From Oscillospiraceae bacterium (GTDB lineage Bacteria; Bacillota; Clostridia; Oscillospirales; Ruminococcaceae): DNA of 40,473 nucleotides. The stretch is taken from contig JAFQLH010000018.1 of NCBI GenBank assembly GCA_017396665.1, forward strand, positions 1 through 40,473. The letters run 5' to 3'. Every line of letters starts with the position of its first letter. Within the stretch, counting starts at the first letter, position 1. Under the pieces are notes generated by a model. That model was not told the origin of the DNA and made no database searches. It saw only the letters and a program-made list of their open reading frames with translations. Of this stretch, positions 15,984-23,816 are shown in pieces. Made by a program: the position numbers and the translations under genes.

Positions 15984-16451
15984 ATGAAGACATACAGACA
16001 GAGCAGACGTGGGCTTATCTTTGTTCAGATAGCACTGCTTGCTTCAAGCGTTGCTGTCATAATATTCTCATCTATATACCTTGTCCGTTATCCTATGTTT
16101 ATGTATCTTGTATCGGGAATATTCTGCTTTGGTGCATTCGCATACGGGAGTATATTCCTGCCCCTTTCGATGTCAAAAACAAGCTACACCATAAGCGAGG
16201 AATGTATAACAAAGCTTTGCGGTGTTATCTTCACAAAAAAGGTCTGCCTTTCGCTAAAAAGCGTTCAGTATGTCACAAGGCTTTCGCCACCGCTTTCAAA
16301 ATACACGGGGCTTTGTTTTATAAAGATTGCCTCGCAGGGGGCGAATATGCGTCTTTTACTTCTTGACGAGGAGGACTCGCTGGAGATATTCTTTCTAATC
16401 GGAAAAAGCATACGGGAGGGACATTATGACAAACACCGTTCAGACGCCTGA
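15984..16451 (+). CDS. PH-domain membrane protein (YdbS-like)
   Basis: 155 residues. Two adjacent hydrophobic helices (about residues 12-32 and 38-58) precede a bacterial PH-type domain (SKTSYTISEECITKLCGVIF, then KKVCLSLKSVQYVTRL). I chose ATG at 15984 since GGAGGTG lies 7 bases before it. It overlaps the next gene by 26 bases. YdbS/YdbT-type pairs in Bacillus are membrane proteins linked to resistance to foreign bacteriocins; whether that applies here is unknown. Confidence 0.78.
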   Translation: MKTYRQSRRGLIFVQIALLASSVAVIIFSSIYLVRYPMFMYLVSGIFCFGAFAYGSIFLPLSMSKTSYTISEECITKLCGVIFTKKVCLSLKSVQYVTRLSPPLSKYTGLCFIKIASQGANMRLLLLDEEDSLEIFFLIGKSIREGHYDKHRSDA

Positions 16452-17928
16452 CTCTGCACACGGCACGGCGGGACTTTTCAGGGCAAGACAGCACCCTATC
16501 AGGATACTCGGCTACACCACAAGAAGCTTCTGGCTTATCCTCATACCTCTGACAAGAGACCTTGTTGCGTCACGCTATGACATAGCCTCCTGGCTGTACG
16601 GCTCGTGGCTCAGCATACTGACGATATCGGTGATATTCCTGTACGCTTTTTTCCGCTGGTATCTTATCACCTACCGCATCGACGATGACTGTATCGTATG
16701 CAGAAGCGGAATGTTCGGGCTTTTTGAAACAAAGCTGTATTTTTGCACTGTGACAAGCGTTTCATCGGCTCAGAGTATTATAAACCGTCTTTTCAGGGCA
16801 AGCAGAGTCTACCTCTGCTGTTCGGGAAAAGGCTCACGTGCGGCGCTCAGACTCACTATGAAGCGTTCTGACATGGTGCGGCTTTTTTCACTTCTCGGCT
16901 TAGACGAAAACAGGCAGGGCGGTCCTCTCTTTTGCTTCAAGCCAAAGCGAAGCCACCTTGTTATATTCTCTCTGCTTTTCTCCTCATCGCTTTCGGGGCT
17001 TATTCTTATTGCGACCTTTCTGCTTCAGTCGGGCAAGCTCATAGGTGCAAGGCTTGAGCGTGACATAAAGCTCGGACTCATTGAGCTTAGCGACAACGCT
17101 AAGACGCTTGCAGACAACCTTTCTGAGATTTCTGCTACCGCTATGGTCTGCTTTTTCTCTCTCTTTTCAATATCCTTTATCGCAAATCTAATCCGTCACG
17201 CAAGCTTTACCGTCACAAGGAAAAACGGCAGGCTTTTCATAACAAGCGGTCTTGTAACAAGACGCTTTCACATACTTAAAAGCCGTGCCATTATATACTC
17301 AGATGCACAGCAGAATCTCCTTATGAAGCTTTTCGGGATATGCTCTGTGAGAATTTTCTGTGCAGGCTACGGCATTAAAAACCGTGAGCTCAACGTTTTA
17401 GTGCCTATAACAACCCTTGGCAGAGTCAGAAGCTCGCTGAGGCTGCTATTCCCACAGCATCTTTCTGTTTCCCCTTCCGTCAGGGCGGTGCGCAGGAATT
17501 TCTTTTCGTATGTATGGCTGCCTCTTTCAGCGGAAACAATAATATTACTGTCCGGGACTTTACTTGTCAGACTTTCGCTTTTTGTTGATGGTGCAGTAAG
17601 GCTTTTGGTGATTTTCTCGCAGATTCCTGTCATATGGCTTTTTGCCGCAAAGCTTGTTTCCCTTTTCAAGACCGCCATAGGCTATAAGGACGGAATGCTG
17701 CGGCTCGATGTGTGCAGGCTATACAGATTTCACAGGGTGACAATTCATGCTAGCAACATCTCATGCGTCACAATAAAGCAAAGCCCCTTCCAGAGAGGAA
17801 AAAACCGCTGCAGTCTCAGGCTTTATGCGAAAGCTCCCTCACGCAGAAGCTTTTTAGTTAAGAACATTCCCCTTGATGAAACACTTCGTCTGCTGTCTGA
17901 AGCGGGTGTTTTTTGTCAACAACGATAG
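16426..17928 (+). CDS. PH-domain membrane protein (YdbT-like)
   Basis: 500 residues with repeated units of two membrane helices plus a PH-like beta domain, as in Bacillus YdbT. Three such units can be seen: around residues 30-150 (YRIDDDCIVCRSGMFG, LYFCTVTSVSSAQS), 175-330 (FTVTRKNGRLFITSGLV, HILKSRAIIYSDAQQ) and 360-495 (KDGMLRLDVCRLYRFHRVTIH, NISCVTIKQSPFQ). GGGAGG precedes the ATG within the end of the upstream partner gene, so the two are coupled. Confidence 0.8.
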   Translation: MTNTVQTPDSAHGTAGLFRARQHPIRILGYTTRSFWLILIPLTRDLVASRYDIASWLYGSWLSILTISVIFLYAFFRWYLITYRIDDDCIVCRSGMFGLFETKLYFCTVTSVSSAQSIINRLFRASRVYLCCSGKGSRAALRLTMKRSDMVRLFSLLGLDENRQGGPLFCFKPKRSHLVIFSLLFSSSLSGLILIATFLLQSGKLIGARLERDIKLGLIELSDNAKTLADNLSEISATAMVCFFSLFSISFIANLIRHASFTVTRKNGRLFITSGLVTRRFHILKSRAIIYSDAQQNLLMKLFGICSVRIFCAGYGIKNRELNVLVPITTLGRVRSSLRLLFPQHLSVSPSVRAVRRNFFSYVWLPLSAETIILLSGTLLVRLSLFVDGAVRLLVIFSQIPVIWLFAAKLVSLFKTAIGYKDGMLRLDVCRLYRFHRVTIHASNISCVTIKQSPFQRGKNRCSLRLYAKAPSRRSFLVKNIPLDETLRLLSEAGVFCQQR

Positions 17929-17986
17929 TATTTTTTCAAAATCAAGCCCTGTTTTCTGTGCGTTTTGGAGAAACACGAAAAAGCTC

Positions 17987-18015
17987 TTGACAAATCGGGG
18001 TTATTGTTTTATAAT
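17987..18015 (+). promoter_or_regulatory. Promoter of the tRNA pair
   Basis: Perfect TTGACA, 17-base spacer, TATAAT, about 30 bases before tRNA-Met. Confidence 0.9.
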
Positions 18016-18045
18016 ATATTAGTCGCTATGAGCTTTGACATATAT

Positions 18046-18122
18046 GGCGGCATAGCTCAGTTGGCTAGAGTACTCGGTTCATACCCGATTGGTCGTGTGT
18101 TCGAATCACACTGCCGCTACCA
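18046..18122 (+). tRNA. tRNA-Met (CAT), elongator type
   Basis: 77 bases with encoded CCA. Acceptor GGCGGCA / TGCCGCT, D stem GCTC / GAGT, anticodon loop TTCATAC, T arm GTGTG-TTCGAAT-CACAC. Position 1 is paired and the anticodon stem lacks the GGG/CCC of initiators, so elongator is favoured. Confidence 0.95.
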
Positions 18123-18174
18123 TCTGAAAACTCAGCTTTTTAGCGACAGCGTTCATTAGCTGAACGCTCAATAC

Positions 18175-18249
18175 GGCCCGTTGGTCAAGTGGTCAAGACG
18201 GCGCCCTTTCACGGCGCAATCATGGGTTCGACTCCCGTACGGGTCACCA
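18175..18249 (+). tRNA. tRNA-Glu (TTC)
   Basis: 75 bases with encoded CCA. Acceptor GGCCCGT / ACGGGTC, anticodon loop CTTTCAC with TTC anticodon, T loop GGTTCGACTCC. Between the two tRNAs is a stem AGCGTTC / GAACGCT that may guide processing. Confidence 0.95.
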
Positions 18250-18286
18250 AGCCTCTCTTGTTTAAGACAAGAGAGGCTTTTTATTT
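18250..18286 (+). terminator. Terminator after tRNA-Glu
   Basis: AAGCCTCTCTTG and CAAGAGAGGCTT form a 12-bp stem followed by TTTTATTTG. Confidence 0.9.
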
Positions 18287-18288
18287 GC

Positions 18289-18317
18289 TTGACAAAGGCT
18301 TCGGCTTGTGTTATAAT
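18289..18317 (+). promoter_or_regulatory. Promoter of the small membrane protein gene at 18355
   Basis: TTGACA, 17-base spacer, TATAAT immediately after the tRNA terminator. Confidence 0.9.
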
Positions 18318-18354
18318 ACCTCCAAATCATGAACATATAAAGGGAGGTATTTTT

Positions 18355-18624
18355 GTGACTCGGAAAAGAATACTTAAAGCTATATTGATTATCATCTTAC
18401 TGTGGCTTGCTGTTTTCGTAGTTGATTTGCTGGCGGTCGCATCCTTTGACCACGAGCCTGTATTCTGCTTTGAGAGCAAAAACGACTCGCACTACGTCGG
18501 ACTTGGCTATTCCTTCGATTGCTGTACCCACCCTATAAGCGAACAGTTTGAATACAGCCTTTCCATTTTCGGAGCAGAGATAACCTCGACGTTTACAAAC
18601 CAGCCCTTACAAGCACATTTTTAA
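18355..18624 (+). CDS. Small exported or membrane-anchored protein, unknown function
   Basis: 89 residues from GTG, with GGGAGG 8 bases upstream and a consensus promoter. MTRKRILKA leads into one hydrophobic helix (about residues 9-29), then a 60-residue extracytoplasmic domain with an FDCCTHP motif and a C-terminal half rich in beta-type residues. A longer frame starting in tRNA-Glu is not real. No family recognised. A terminator follows directly. Confidence 0.65.
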   Translation: MTRKRILKAILIIILLWLAVFVVDLLAVASFDHEPVFCFESKNDSHYVGLGYSFDCCTHPISEQFEYSLSIFGAEITSTFTNQPLQAHF

Positions 18625-18657
18625 AGGAACACTCAGTTTTCGGGTGTTCCTTTTTTA
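18625..18657 (+). terminator. Terminator after the small membrane protein gene
   Basis: AAGGAACAC pairs with GGTGTTCCTT, followed by TTTTTTATTT. Confidence 0.85.
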
Positions 18658-18679
18658 TTTACGTCGTAAGTAAGCAAAC

Positions 18680-18710
18680 AAGGGTACCGAGGAAAACCCC
18701 GATACCCTTT
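18680..18710 (-). terminator. Terminator of the LacI-LytTR gene
   Basis: AAGGGTACCGAGG and CCCCGATACCCTT form a stem around AAAA, about 30 bases beyond the stop codon of the leftward gene; the strand after it reads GTTTGCTT. Confidence 0.65.
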
Positions 18711-18742
18711 GTCTTTTATTCGTTAAGGAAAGCCTTCGCTTT

Positions 18743-20500
18743 CTACTTAAGTCCCATTCTCAGCTTAAAGCTGTCGGCATATTTTCGTGAAACACGCACC
18801 TCGCTCTTTGTTACAAGCACAGCAATAAGCGACCTGTCAACATCCTGCCTTACGCCTGAAACCCTGTCAATATTCAAGAGCACAGACTTTGAAACACGCA
18901 TAAAATTGTACCCGGAAAGCTGCTGCTCCAAATCTGCAAGCGTGTTCTTCACCTCGTAGCTTCCGCTCTTGAGTGCTACATAAACCTTGCGTGCGAGAGC
19001 CTCAAAATAGAGAACATTTTCGATATTCACCCTTGACAGAACTCCTTCACGCTTGACATATATCGTATCGGCTGTCTGAGGCTGTCCCGACTGCTCCGTC
19101 AAGGTCTGGCTTTCCTTTGTGGCTGTCTCAGCGGCAACCGTCGGGTTCTCTGTCTGCACTGTCACACCTTGCGAAGCTGTCAGTACCCTTTCAAGACTGT
19201 CAACTGCGACAGAAATGTCCCTGCAGAATCTTTGCAGAAATCTGTTGTACATCATCGCCTGGTGATATCCCGCTGTAATATAACCGTAGAATTTCTCCCC
19301 GAAGGCAACCGGCAGAACGAACAGGTTTCTCACCATATCGTCACTCTGTGCTTCAGGCGGCAATATGTCCGTATAGTCGTATATTATTCTTCCCTTTCCG
19401 TAATTGAAATAGCTATGGAACACGCACTCCGCTTTTCTTTCACCTGTAACGAGGGAGAATGTAAACGTTTTCATATACGGCACCAGATAGGTGTGGTTGT
19501 CGAGAATAAAAGGCAGGTCGTCATAACCGCCGATGCGCATAAGCTTCTCCACAAACTCGCTGTTCTGATAATACACCTCATAAAGAGTGTATTGCTCGTG
19601 CTTTTCAATATCCCGTCTTATCTCGCTGATTGTACCTGTCTTTACACCACAGCCACAGCTATCGCCCGTTATAACTCTTTCATCAGAGTGCAGGGTTTCA
19701 ACCTCTTCGCCTGAAATCTGCTTATGAAGATAAGACATCGCACGCTCTCCGAGAGATACGGCACTTATGGTTGAGGTAGTTATCGGGAATACACTTCTGA
19801 AGCTTTCTGATTCGGCATCCATTCCAACAACTATTATATCATCGGGGACCTTTATTCCGTTTTTGAAAAACTCCGTAACAAGTGCTGCGGCAATTCTGTC
19901 GTATATACACACCACCGCCTGTGGCATCTCTATGTTACCGAAGATAATATCCTTAACATATTTCTTTGCGCAGTCTGTCCAGTTACCGCCGTAGAGAAGA
20001 TTCTTGTTTGACACCCTGAGGCCGTGCCTCTTCATAGAGGAAACAAAGCCCTCTACTCTGGCATTGTTATCACCTGCGACACCGCCCAGACAATGTATAT
20101 CCCTGCAACAATGCGACTCAATCACGTGGTCTGTGACAGCTTCAAAGCGGTCTGCATCCTTGAAGGAAAAGCTCTTGTCCTTAAGCTCCTTAAAGCAGGT
20201 TGCACCGATAACAACATACGGCACTGAGCTTTCCTTTATTCTCTTTTCAACTTCAACAACAAGGTTCTTGTTGTCATAGAAGGACTTTACAGAGAGTACT
20301 ATACCTTTGAACTTTGAAAAGTCAACAACATCGTATATCCTTCTCTCTATGTCGTTCTTCGTTTTTGAAGCCATAACCATAGAATAGGTAACGGTTGTAT
20401 ATCCTAGCTCATTCGCGAGTCGGATAACGCCCGCAGTATATTCATCATAGTAATCGCCCTTAGAGTATCCCATCACGATACAGATAGAGTTATTAAGCAT
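18743..20500 (-). CDS. Fusion regulator: LacI-type sensor, GAF-like domain and LytTR DNA-binding domain
   Basis: 585 residues from ATG at 20500 (after GGGTGAAAAT). Residues 1-285 form a periplasmic-binding-protein-like sensor as in LacI regulators (NNSICIVMGYSKGDYYDEY, PQAVVCIYDRIAAALVTEFF, VPDDIIVVGMDAES) but without the LacI helix-turn-helix. Residues about 290-440 resemble the linker/GAF-like region found in sensor-GGDEF proteins. After a Gln/Thr linker, residues about 475-580 are a LytTR domain (VLYFEALARKVYVALKSG, FMRVSKSVLLNIDRVSG). No signal peptide is seen, so it probably senses a cytoplasmic sugar or metabolite. It diverges from a secreted-protein gene; tandem direct repeats lie between. 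Confidence 0.85.
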   Translation of the reverse strand: MLNNSICIVMGYSKGDYYDEYTAGVIRLANELGYTTVTYSMVMASKTKNDIERRIYDVVDFSKFKGIVLSVKSFYDNKNLVVEVEKRIKESSVPYVVIGATCFKELKDKSFSFKDADRFEAVTDHVIESHCCRDIHCLGGVAGDNNARVEGFVSSMKRHGLRVSNKNLLYGGNWTDCAKKYVKDIIFGNIEMPQAVVCIYDRIAAALVTEFFKNGIKVPDDIIVVGMDAESESFRSVFPITTSTISAVSLGERAMSYLHKQISGEEVETLHSDERVITGDSCGCGVKTGTISEIRRDIEKHEQYTLYEVYYQNSEFVEKLMRIGGYDDLPFILDNHTYLVPYMKTFTFSLVTGERKAECVFHSYFNYGKGRIIYDYTDILPPEAQSDDMVRNLFVLPVAFGEKFYGYITAGYHQAMMYNRFLQRFCRDISVAVDSLERVLTASQGVTVQTENPTVAAETATKESQTLTEQSGQPQTADTIYVKREGVLSRVNIENVLYFEALARKVYVALKSGSYEVKNTLADLEQQLSGYNFMRVSKSVLLNIDRVSGVRQDVDRSLIAVLVTKSEVRVSRKYADSFKLRMGLK

Positions 20501-20569
20501 ATTTTCACCCACAAATAACGTCGGCACAGCACAACCGCACCGCACACATCTTCACAAATTGTTAATATT

Positions 20570-20598
20570 ATTATAAAGAATAAATCATCTTATGTCAA
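20570..20598 (-). promoter_or_regulatory. Promoter of the LacI-LytTR regulator gene
   Basis: Minus strand TTGACA (20598-20593), 17-base spacer, TATAAT (20575-20570). A second, weaker minus-strand pair (TTGCAA at 20672-20667, 18 bases, TATAAT at 20648-20643) lies upstream. Confidence 0.85.
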
Positions 20599-20690
20599 CG
20601 AATTTCCCTGCTTCCCGTTTGCAAATCGGCATATTACACGGAATTATACTATAGAAAATATACATATTGCAATAATAATGTTGACAGAAT

Positions 20691-20709
20691 TTGTGCATAT
20701 ATCGCACAA
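20691..20709. promoter_or_regulatory. Inverted repeat TTGTGC-N7-GCACAA, candidate operator
   Basis: Perfect 6-bp arms around ATATATC, just upstream of the second minus-strand promoter candidate. Regulator unknown. Confidence 0.35.
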
Positions 20710-20740
20710 GCTCTGCAGGTTGTACAGAATGAGTTGCCGC

Positions 20741-20780
20741 CAGCAAACGTTTTCGAATTTCTCAGCAAACGTTTTCGAAT
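20741..20780. repeat. Two 18-bp direct repeats with 22-bp period, candidate LytTR site
   Basis: CAGCAAACGTTTTCGAAT occurs exactly at 20741-20758 and 20763-20780. The AACGTT core and two-turn period fit the tandem layout bound by LytTR proteins; the central AAACGTTT also resembles a LacI-type half palindrome. Located between the LytTR regulator and a divergent secreted-protein gene. The rest of 20546-20950 holds no gene I can support. Confidence 0.6.
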
Positions 20781-20952
20781 GACGCAGGATGCACATTTGC
20801 GTGTCTGAGTTGCATTTTTGCGAAATAAGTTGCCACGTTTTTGGAGCTTGTCCATTCATTTTATTTCCATTTGCAACTTATACGCCAATTCCGGCTTCTT
20901 ATCCTGCCATAAAACGTGATAACCGAAAATAAGACCTCTCATCGAAAAAATA

Positions 20953-20981
20953 TTGAACAAAACCTTGCGGGGTGATATTAT
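20953..20981 (+). promoter_or_regulatory. Promoter of the secreted protein gene
   Basis: TTGAAC, 17-base spacer, TATTAT; about 70 bases of leader before the ATG at 21061. Confidence 0.7.
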
Positions 20982-21060
20982 GAAGTCACAGCAAACGGCG
21001 GGACCGAAAACGGTTAAGTGGTCACTGCCGAATACAAAATAATTGGAGGGTATTTACCAA

Positions 21061-22226
21061 TGAACAGAATCACAAAGGCTTTAACAGCCACAGCACTCGC
21101 AGCAGCAATCGCTGTATCAACACTCGGCGCTTCCGCAGCAACATTCAGAGTTACTGACGCTCAGCTCAATTCAGGCATCACAGGCGTAAAGATTGAGCAG
21201 GCTGAACGCTATGAAAATGTCGGAATCGTAACATTCGCACAGGTACAGAAAAAGGTTAATGCTAACGGTAAGTTCGTAGCACCATTAAAGAATATGTCCG
21301 GCGGAATGGCTGCAGGCAAGAGACTTCTCTACATCGAGCCATCTTCGACAAATGCTGCTACACTTAAGTCTAATGCTACATGGCTCAAGAACAACATGAA
21401 CAAGCTTTTTGTTACAAACAACGGTGCTAACGTTACTAACTCCGCCGGTTATCCGCTTCAGCTTCAGTATGATTACTCAAAGAAGATGTTCTGCATAACG
21501 GTTGCCTCAAAGAACATGTTCAATAATGCAAGCATCAAGGGCACAACAGCAACTTACAATAAGAGCACCAACTCCTTTAGTGTCAAGACAACAATCGTTC
21601 TTCCTGATGCAACAATGACTCCTACAAGCATCAAGATTGGTGGTCAGACTGCAAAGGTTGTAAGCTCAGTGGTTACTTATTCTGATATTGAATATCTCGG
21701 AAGCTCTGACCTTGATTACTTAAGCGGCTGGGGAGACGGACAGACCGAAATCACTGTTACAGCTACAGTCAATGCTATAACATGGATGAACAACTCCTGG
21801 CGCAAAAAGGGCATGCCTATCACAATCAATGGCATACAGCTCGGCTATGCTAGGGTTTACGCTGACGCTCCTGCTGATTACTTCATAAGAAATTCCGGTC
21901 TCAAGGTTCTCGGCGGAAAAAGCAGTTGTTGCGGAGGAGAAATGACGAGCCTTATGGATACCGAGTTCTGCTACATCAAGAAGGAAGGCAATACTCTCAA
22001 GCTCTGGAGAAGCAAGGGCGACTGTAGCGACTTAGGTCTCGCTGAGTTCAACAACACACTTCTCTACAACGGCTGGTACGATGGCATTGACTACATCAAG
22101 ATGTATGATGAAAATAATAGGTGCTGGTACAGCTGGAACGTTTCCGCAAGCATCTACACACCTGAATACATCTATAAGTCCGTACATAATAGTGCACTTA
22201 ATTACGGTGGCACACACGAACACTAA
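21061..22226 (+). CDS. Secreted protein of unknown function
   Basis: 388 residues from ATG at 21061, chosen because GGAGGG lies 8 bases upstream and a clean signal peptide starts there (MNRITKAL, hydrophobic AAAIAVSTL, cleavage after ASA). The mature protein is Thr/Asn/Ser-rich and probably beta-structured, with Trp/Tyr-rich patches near the C-terminus (LLYNGWYDGIDYIKMY, CWYSWNVSASIY) and several cysteines (SSCCGG, FCYI, DCSD). It has no dockerin or sortase motif that I can see. Carbohydrate binding is possible but unproven. It is divergent from the LacI-LytTR regulator. Confidence 0.75.
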
Positions 22227-22262
22227 TCGATAAATCAAGTTACACCCCACAAATAAACATCA

Positions 22263-22296
22263 AACAACAGGCTGTCACGAGGCAGTCTGTTGTTTT
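22263..22296 (+). terminator. Terminator after the secreted protein gene
   Basis: AACAACAGGCTG and CAGTCTGTTGTT form a stem followed by TTTTTG. Confidence 0.8.
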
Positions 22297-22369
22297 TGAG
22301 GGCATACCACAGCCTGTATTAACTGTCAGGCACTAAATAACGCTTTAGTTACCCTCTCATATATTTTAT

Positions 22370-22409
22370 AGCAAAACAGTCTCACCGATTCTTGTGAGGC
22401 TGTTTTGCT
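22370..22409. repeat. Long stem-loop in intergenic region
   Basis: AGCAAAACAGTCTCAC and GTGAGGCTGTTTTGCT pair over 16 positions with one G-T pair around an 8-base loop, without a clear T run. It may be a second terminator. The remainder of 22227-22537 shows only this, the preceding terminator and the promoter region of the next gene. Confidence 0.6.
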
Positions 22410-22452
22410 GTCTGAAAAAAAGTCTGCATAATTTTTGCGGGCTTTTTTCATT

Positions 22453-22480
22453 TTAACATTTCAAAAACATTTCCTAAAAC
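22453..22480 (+). promoter_or_regulatory. Tandem 11-bp repeat box upstream of gene 22538
   Basis: TTAACA at 22453, AAAACA at 22464 and TAAAAC at 22475, 11 bases apart, starting 48 bases before a TATAAT. The layout matches sites of OmpR/PhoB-family response regulators, such as the TTAACA boxes of Bacillus PhoP. A matching box lies at 22915. Confidence 0.5.
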
Positions 22481-22537
22481 TTTCGCAAACAACCTATGGG
22501 TATAATACAGACATAAGATACAGAAAGGAAAGATTTT

Positions 22538-22912
22538 ATGGAACAGAAATTTGAGTACACCTATTCGGCAAAAGAGAAATCAGAGCTTGAGAAAATCAGA
22601 AAGAAGTACACACCGAAGACCTCAGAAGAATCAAAGCTTGAGCAGATAAAGAGACTTGACAAGAGCGTTGAGTCCTCGGCAATGACAAAGGCACTGATAG
22701 TCGGAATTATCGGCTCGCTTATTTTAGGCGTCGGAATGTGCTGCACTATGGTATGGACAGACTTTTTCGTGCTTGGAATAATCGTTGGCATAATCGGAAT
22801 ACTTGTCTGCACACTTGCTTATCCTGTTTACAAAAGGTCGCTTGACCAAAAGAGGGCGGTTGTCGGTGCACAGATTTTAAAACTGAGTGACGAAATCAGC
22901 GGGGAGCTTTAA
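22538..22912 (+). CDS. Conserved small membrane protein, unknown function
   Basis: 124 residues: a charged N-terminal half (KEKSELEKIRKKYTPK, KLEQIKRLDKSVES) and two membrane helices (about residues 50-70 and 76-96) with a short loop between. I recall this family from Clostridia, sometimes labelled dihydropteridine reductase without good reason. ATG follows AGAAAGGAAAG. It shares a tandem promoter box with the next gene, suggesting common control. Confidence 0.75.
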   Translation: MEQKFEYTYSAKEKSELEKIRKKYTPKTSEESKLEQIKRLDKSVESSAMTKALIVGIIGSLILGVGMCCTMVWTDFFVLGIIVGIIGILVCTLAYPVYKRSLDQKRAVVGAQILKLSDEISGEL

Positions 22913-22914
22913 GA

Positions 22915-22942
22915 TTAACATTACAAAAACATTTTAAAAACA
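22915..22942 (+). promoter_or_regulatory. Tandem 11-bp repeat box upstream of gene 23013
   Basis: TTAACA at 22915, AAAACA at 22926 and AAAACA at 22937, exactly 11 bases apart. The first 20 bases differ at one position from the box at 22453. Confidence 0.55.
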
Positions 22943-23012
22943 TCTCTCAAACAGACGGATGATAATATATAATCACACCAAACAAAATAAAACATTACGG
23001 AGGTAAGCTACT

Positions 23013-23267
23013 ATGAGCAACAAGGTAACAGAATTTTTCAAGAACGCATTCGAGGATATGAAGGAAAGCACAAAGGCACAGCACGAGGTTGACAAGGCAA
23101 ACTTTGCGGCTGCAAAGGCTGAGTCAAAGGCTCAGTGGGAGGAAGCAAAGGCAATGAGCAAGCCTTCAAAACGCAAGGAAATGATGCAGGCAAAGCGTGA
23201 CGAGCAAATTGCTAAGGCTAACGAGCGTATTGAAGAAGCTAACAAGAGAATAGACGCTACAAAGTAA
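23013..23267 (+). CDS. Small charged coiled-coil protein, unknown function
   Basis: 84 residues, highly charged and Ala/Lys/Glu-rich, with no membrane span; nearly all predicted helix. The start SNKVTEFFKNAFEDMKES is conserved in unnamed Clostridia proteins, and residues 20-80 show long amphipathic repeats (KAESKAQWEEAKA, NERIEEANKRID). GGAGG precedes the ATG at 10 bases. Similar control boxes tie it to the membrane protein upstream. A terminator follows. Confidence 0.72.
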   Translation: MSNKVTEFFKNAFEDMKESTKAQHEVDKANFAAAKAESKAQWEEAKAMSKPSKRKEMMQAKRDEQIAKANERIEEANKRIDATK

Positions 23268-23277
23268 AAAAGCTGTC

Positions 23278-23312
23278 AGGCAGTTCCGATAAAAAGGAAC
23301 TGCCTTGTTTTT
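23278..23312 (+). terminator. Terminator after the coiled-coil protein gene
   Basis: AGGCAGTTCC and GGAACTGCCT form a 10-bp stem followed by TGTTTTT. Confidence 0.9.
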
Positions 23313-23335
23313 GCGATGAAAATCACAATATGCTA

Positions 23336-23363
23336 TTGCGTTTCTTTTTCGATGTGTTATAAT
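23336..23363 (+). promoter_or_regulatory. Promoter of thioredoxin gene
   Basis: TTGCGT, 16-base spacer, TATAAT, about 50 bases before the ATG. Confidence 0.65.
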
Positions 23364-23415
23364 TGAATAAACGGCATATACTAAATGCCAAAGTAAAGAA
23401 AAGAGGTATAAGAAA

Positions 23416-23724
23416 ATGGCTGTAATTCAAGTAACAAAGGACAATATCGACTCAGAGGTTTTTAGCTACAAGGGAAATGTTCTCATAGACTTCTACGCAG
23501 ACTGGTGCGGACCTTGCAGGATGCTCTCGCCTGTTGTTGAGGAAATCTCAAACGACTTCCCTCAGTACAGAGTGTGCAAGGTTAACATAGATGAACAGCC
23601 TGAGCTTGCACAGAGATTCGGCGTCACAAGCGTTCCGACGCTTTTCGTTGTAAAGCAGGGCATGGTTGTCAATCAGTCTGTCGGCGTTGTACCAAAGCGT
23701 AATATAATTCTTATGCTCAGATAA
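23416..23724 (+). CDS. trxA: Thioredoxin
   Basis: 102 residues, the normal thioredoxin size. The active-site WCGPC is at residues 30-34 in the usual context DFYADWCGPCRMLSP, and the cis-proline loop is seen as VTSVPTLFVV. It reduces protein disulfides in the cytoplasm using thioredoxin reductase, which is not in this window. It precedes the flavodiiron protein by 92 bases, which has its own promoter; both would serve redox defence in an anaerobe. Confidence 0.95.
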   Translation: MAVIQVTKDNIDSEVFSYKGNVLIDFYADWCGPCRMLSPVVEEISNDFPQYRVCKVNIDEQPELAQRFGVTSVPTLFVVKQGMVVNQSVGVVPKRNIILMLR

Positions 23725-23751
23725 ATTTTTCAAAAAAATTTTTAAAAGGGC

Positions 23752-23780
23752 TTGCCAAATGTATACCGATATGGTATACT
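23752..23780 (+). promoter_or_regulatory. Promoter and palindromic operator of flavodiiron gene
   Basis: TTGCCA, 17-base spacer, TATACT. The palindrome GTATACCGATATGGTATAC at 23761-23779 (7-bp perfect arms) covers the spacer and most of the -10 box, so a bound protein would block polymerase. The regulator is unknown. Confidence 0.75.
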
Positions 23781-23816
23781 AATATCAGAAACAAAAATAT
23801 CAAAGGAGAATCTGCT

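Noticed and set aside
18181-18624. 147-codon frame beginning inside tRNA-Glu
   Set aside because: The tRNA, terminator and promoter occupy its first part; the supported start is GTG at 18355.
19169-19714. 181-codon plus-strand frame
   Set aside because: Antisense to the LacI-LytTR gene and without a start signal.
20644-20859. 71-codon minus-strand frame in the regulatory gap
   Set aside because: Cys/Ile-rich composition without a ribosome site; it covers the direct repeats and is better explained as control DNA.
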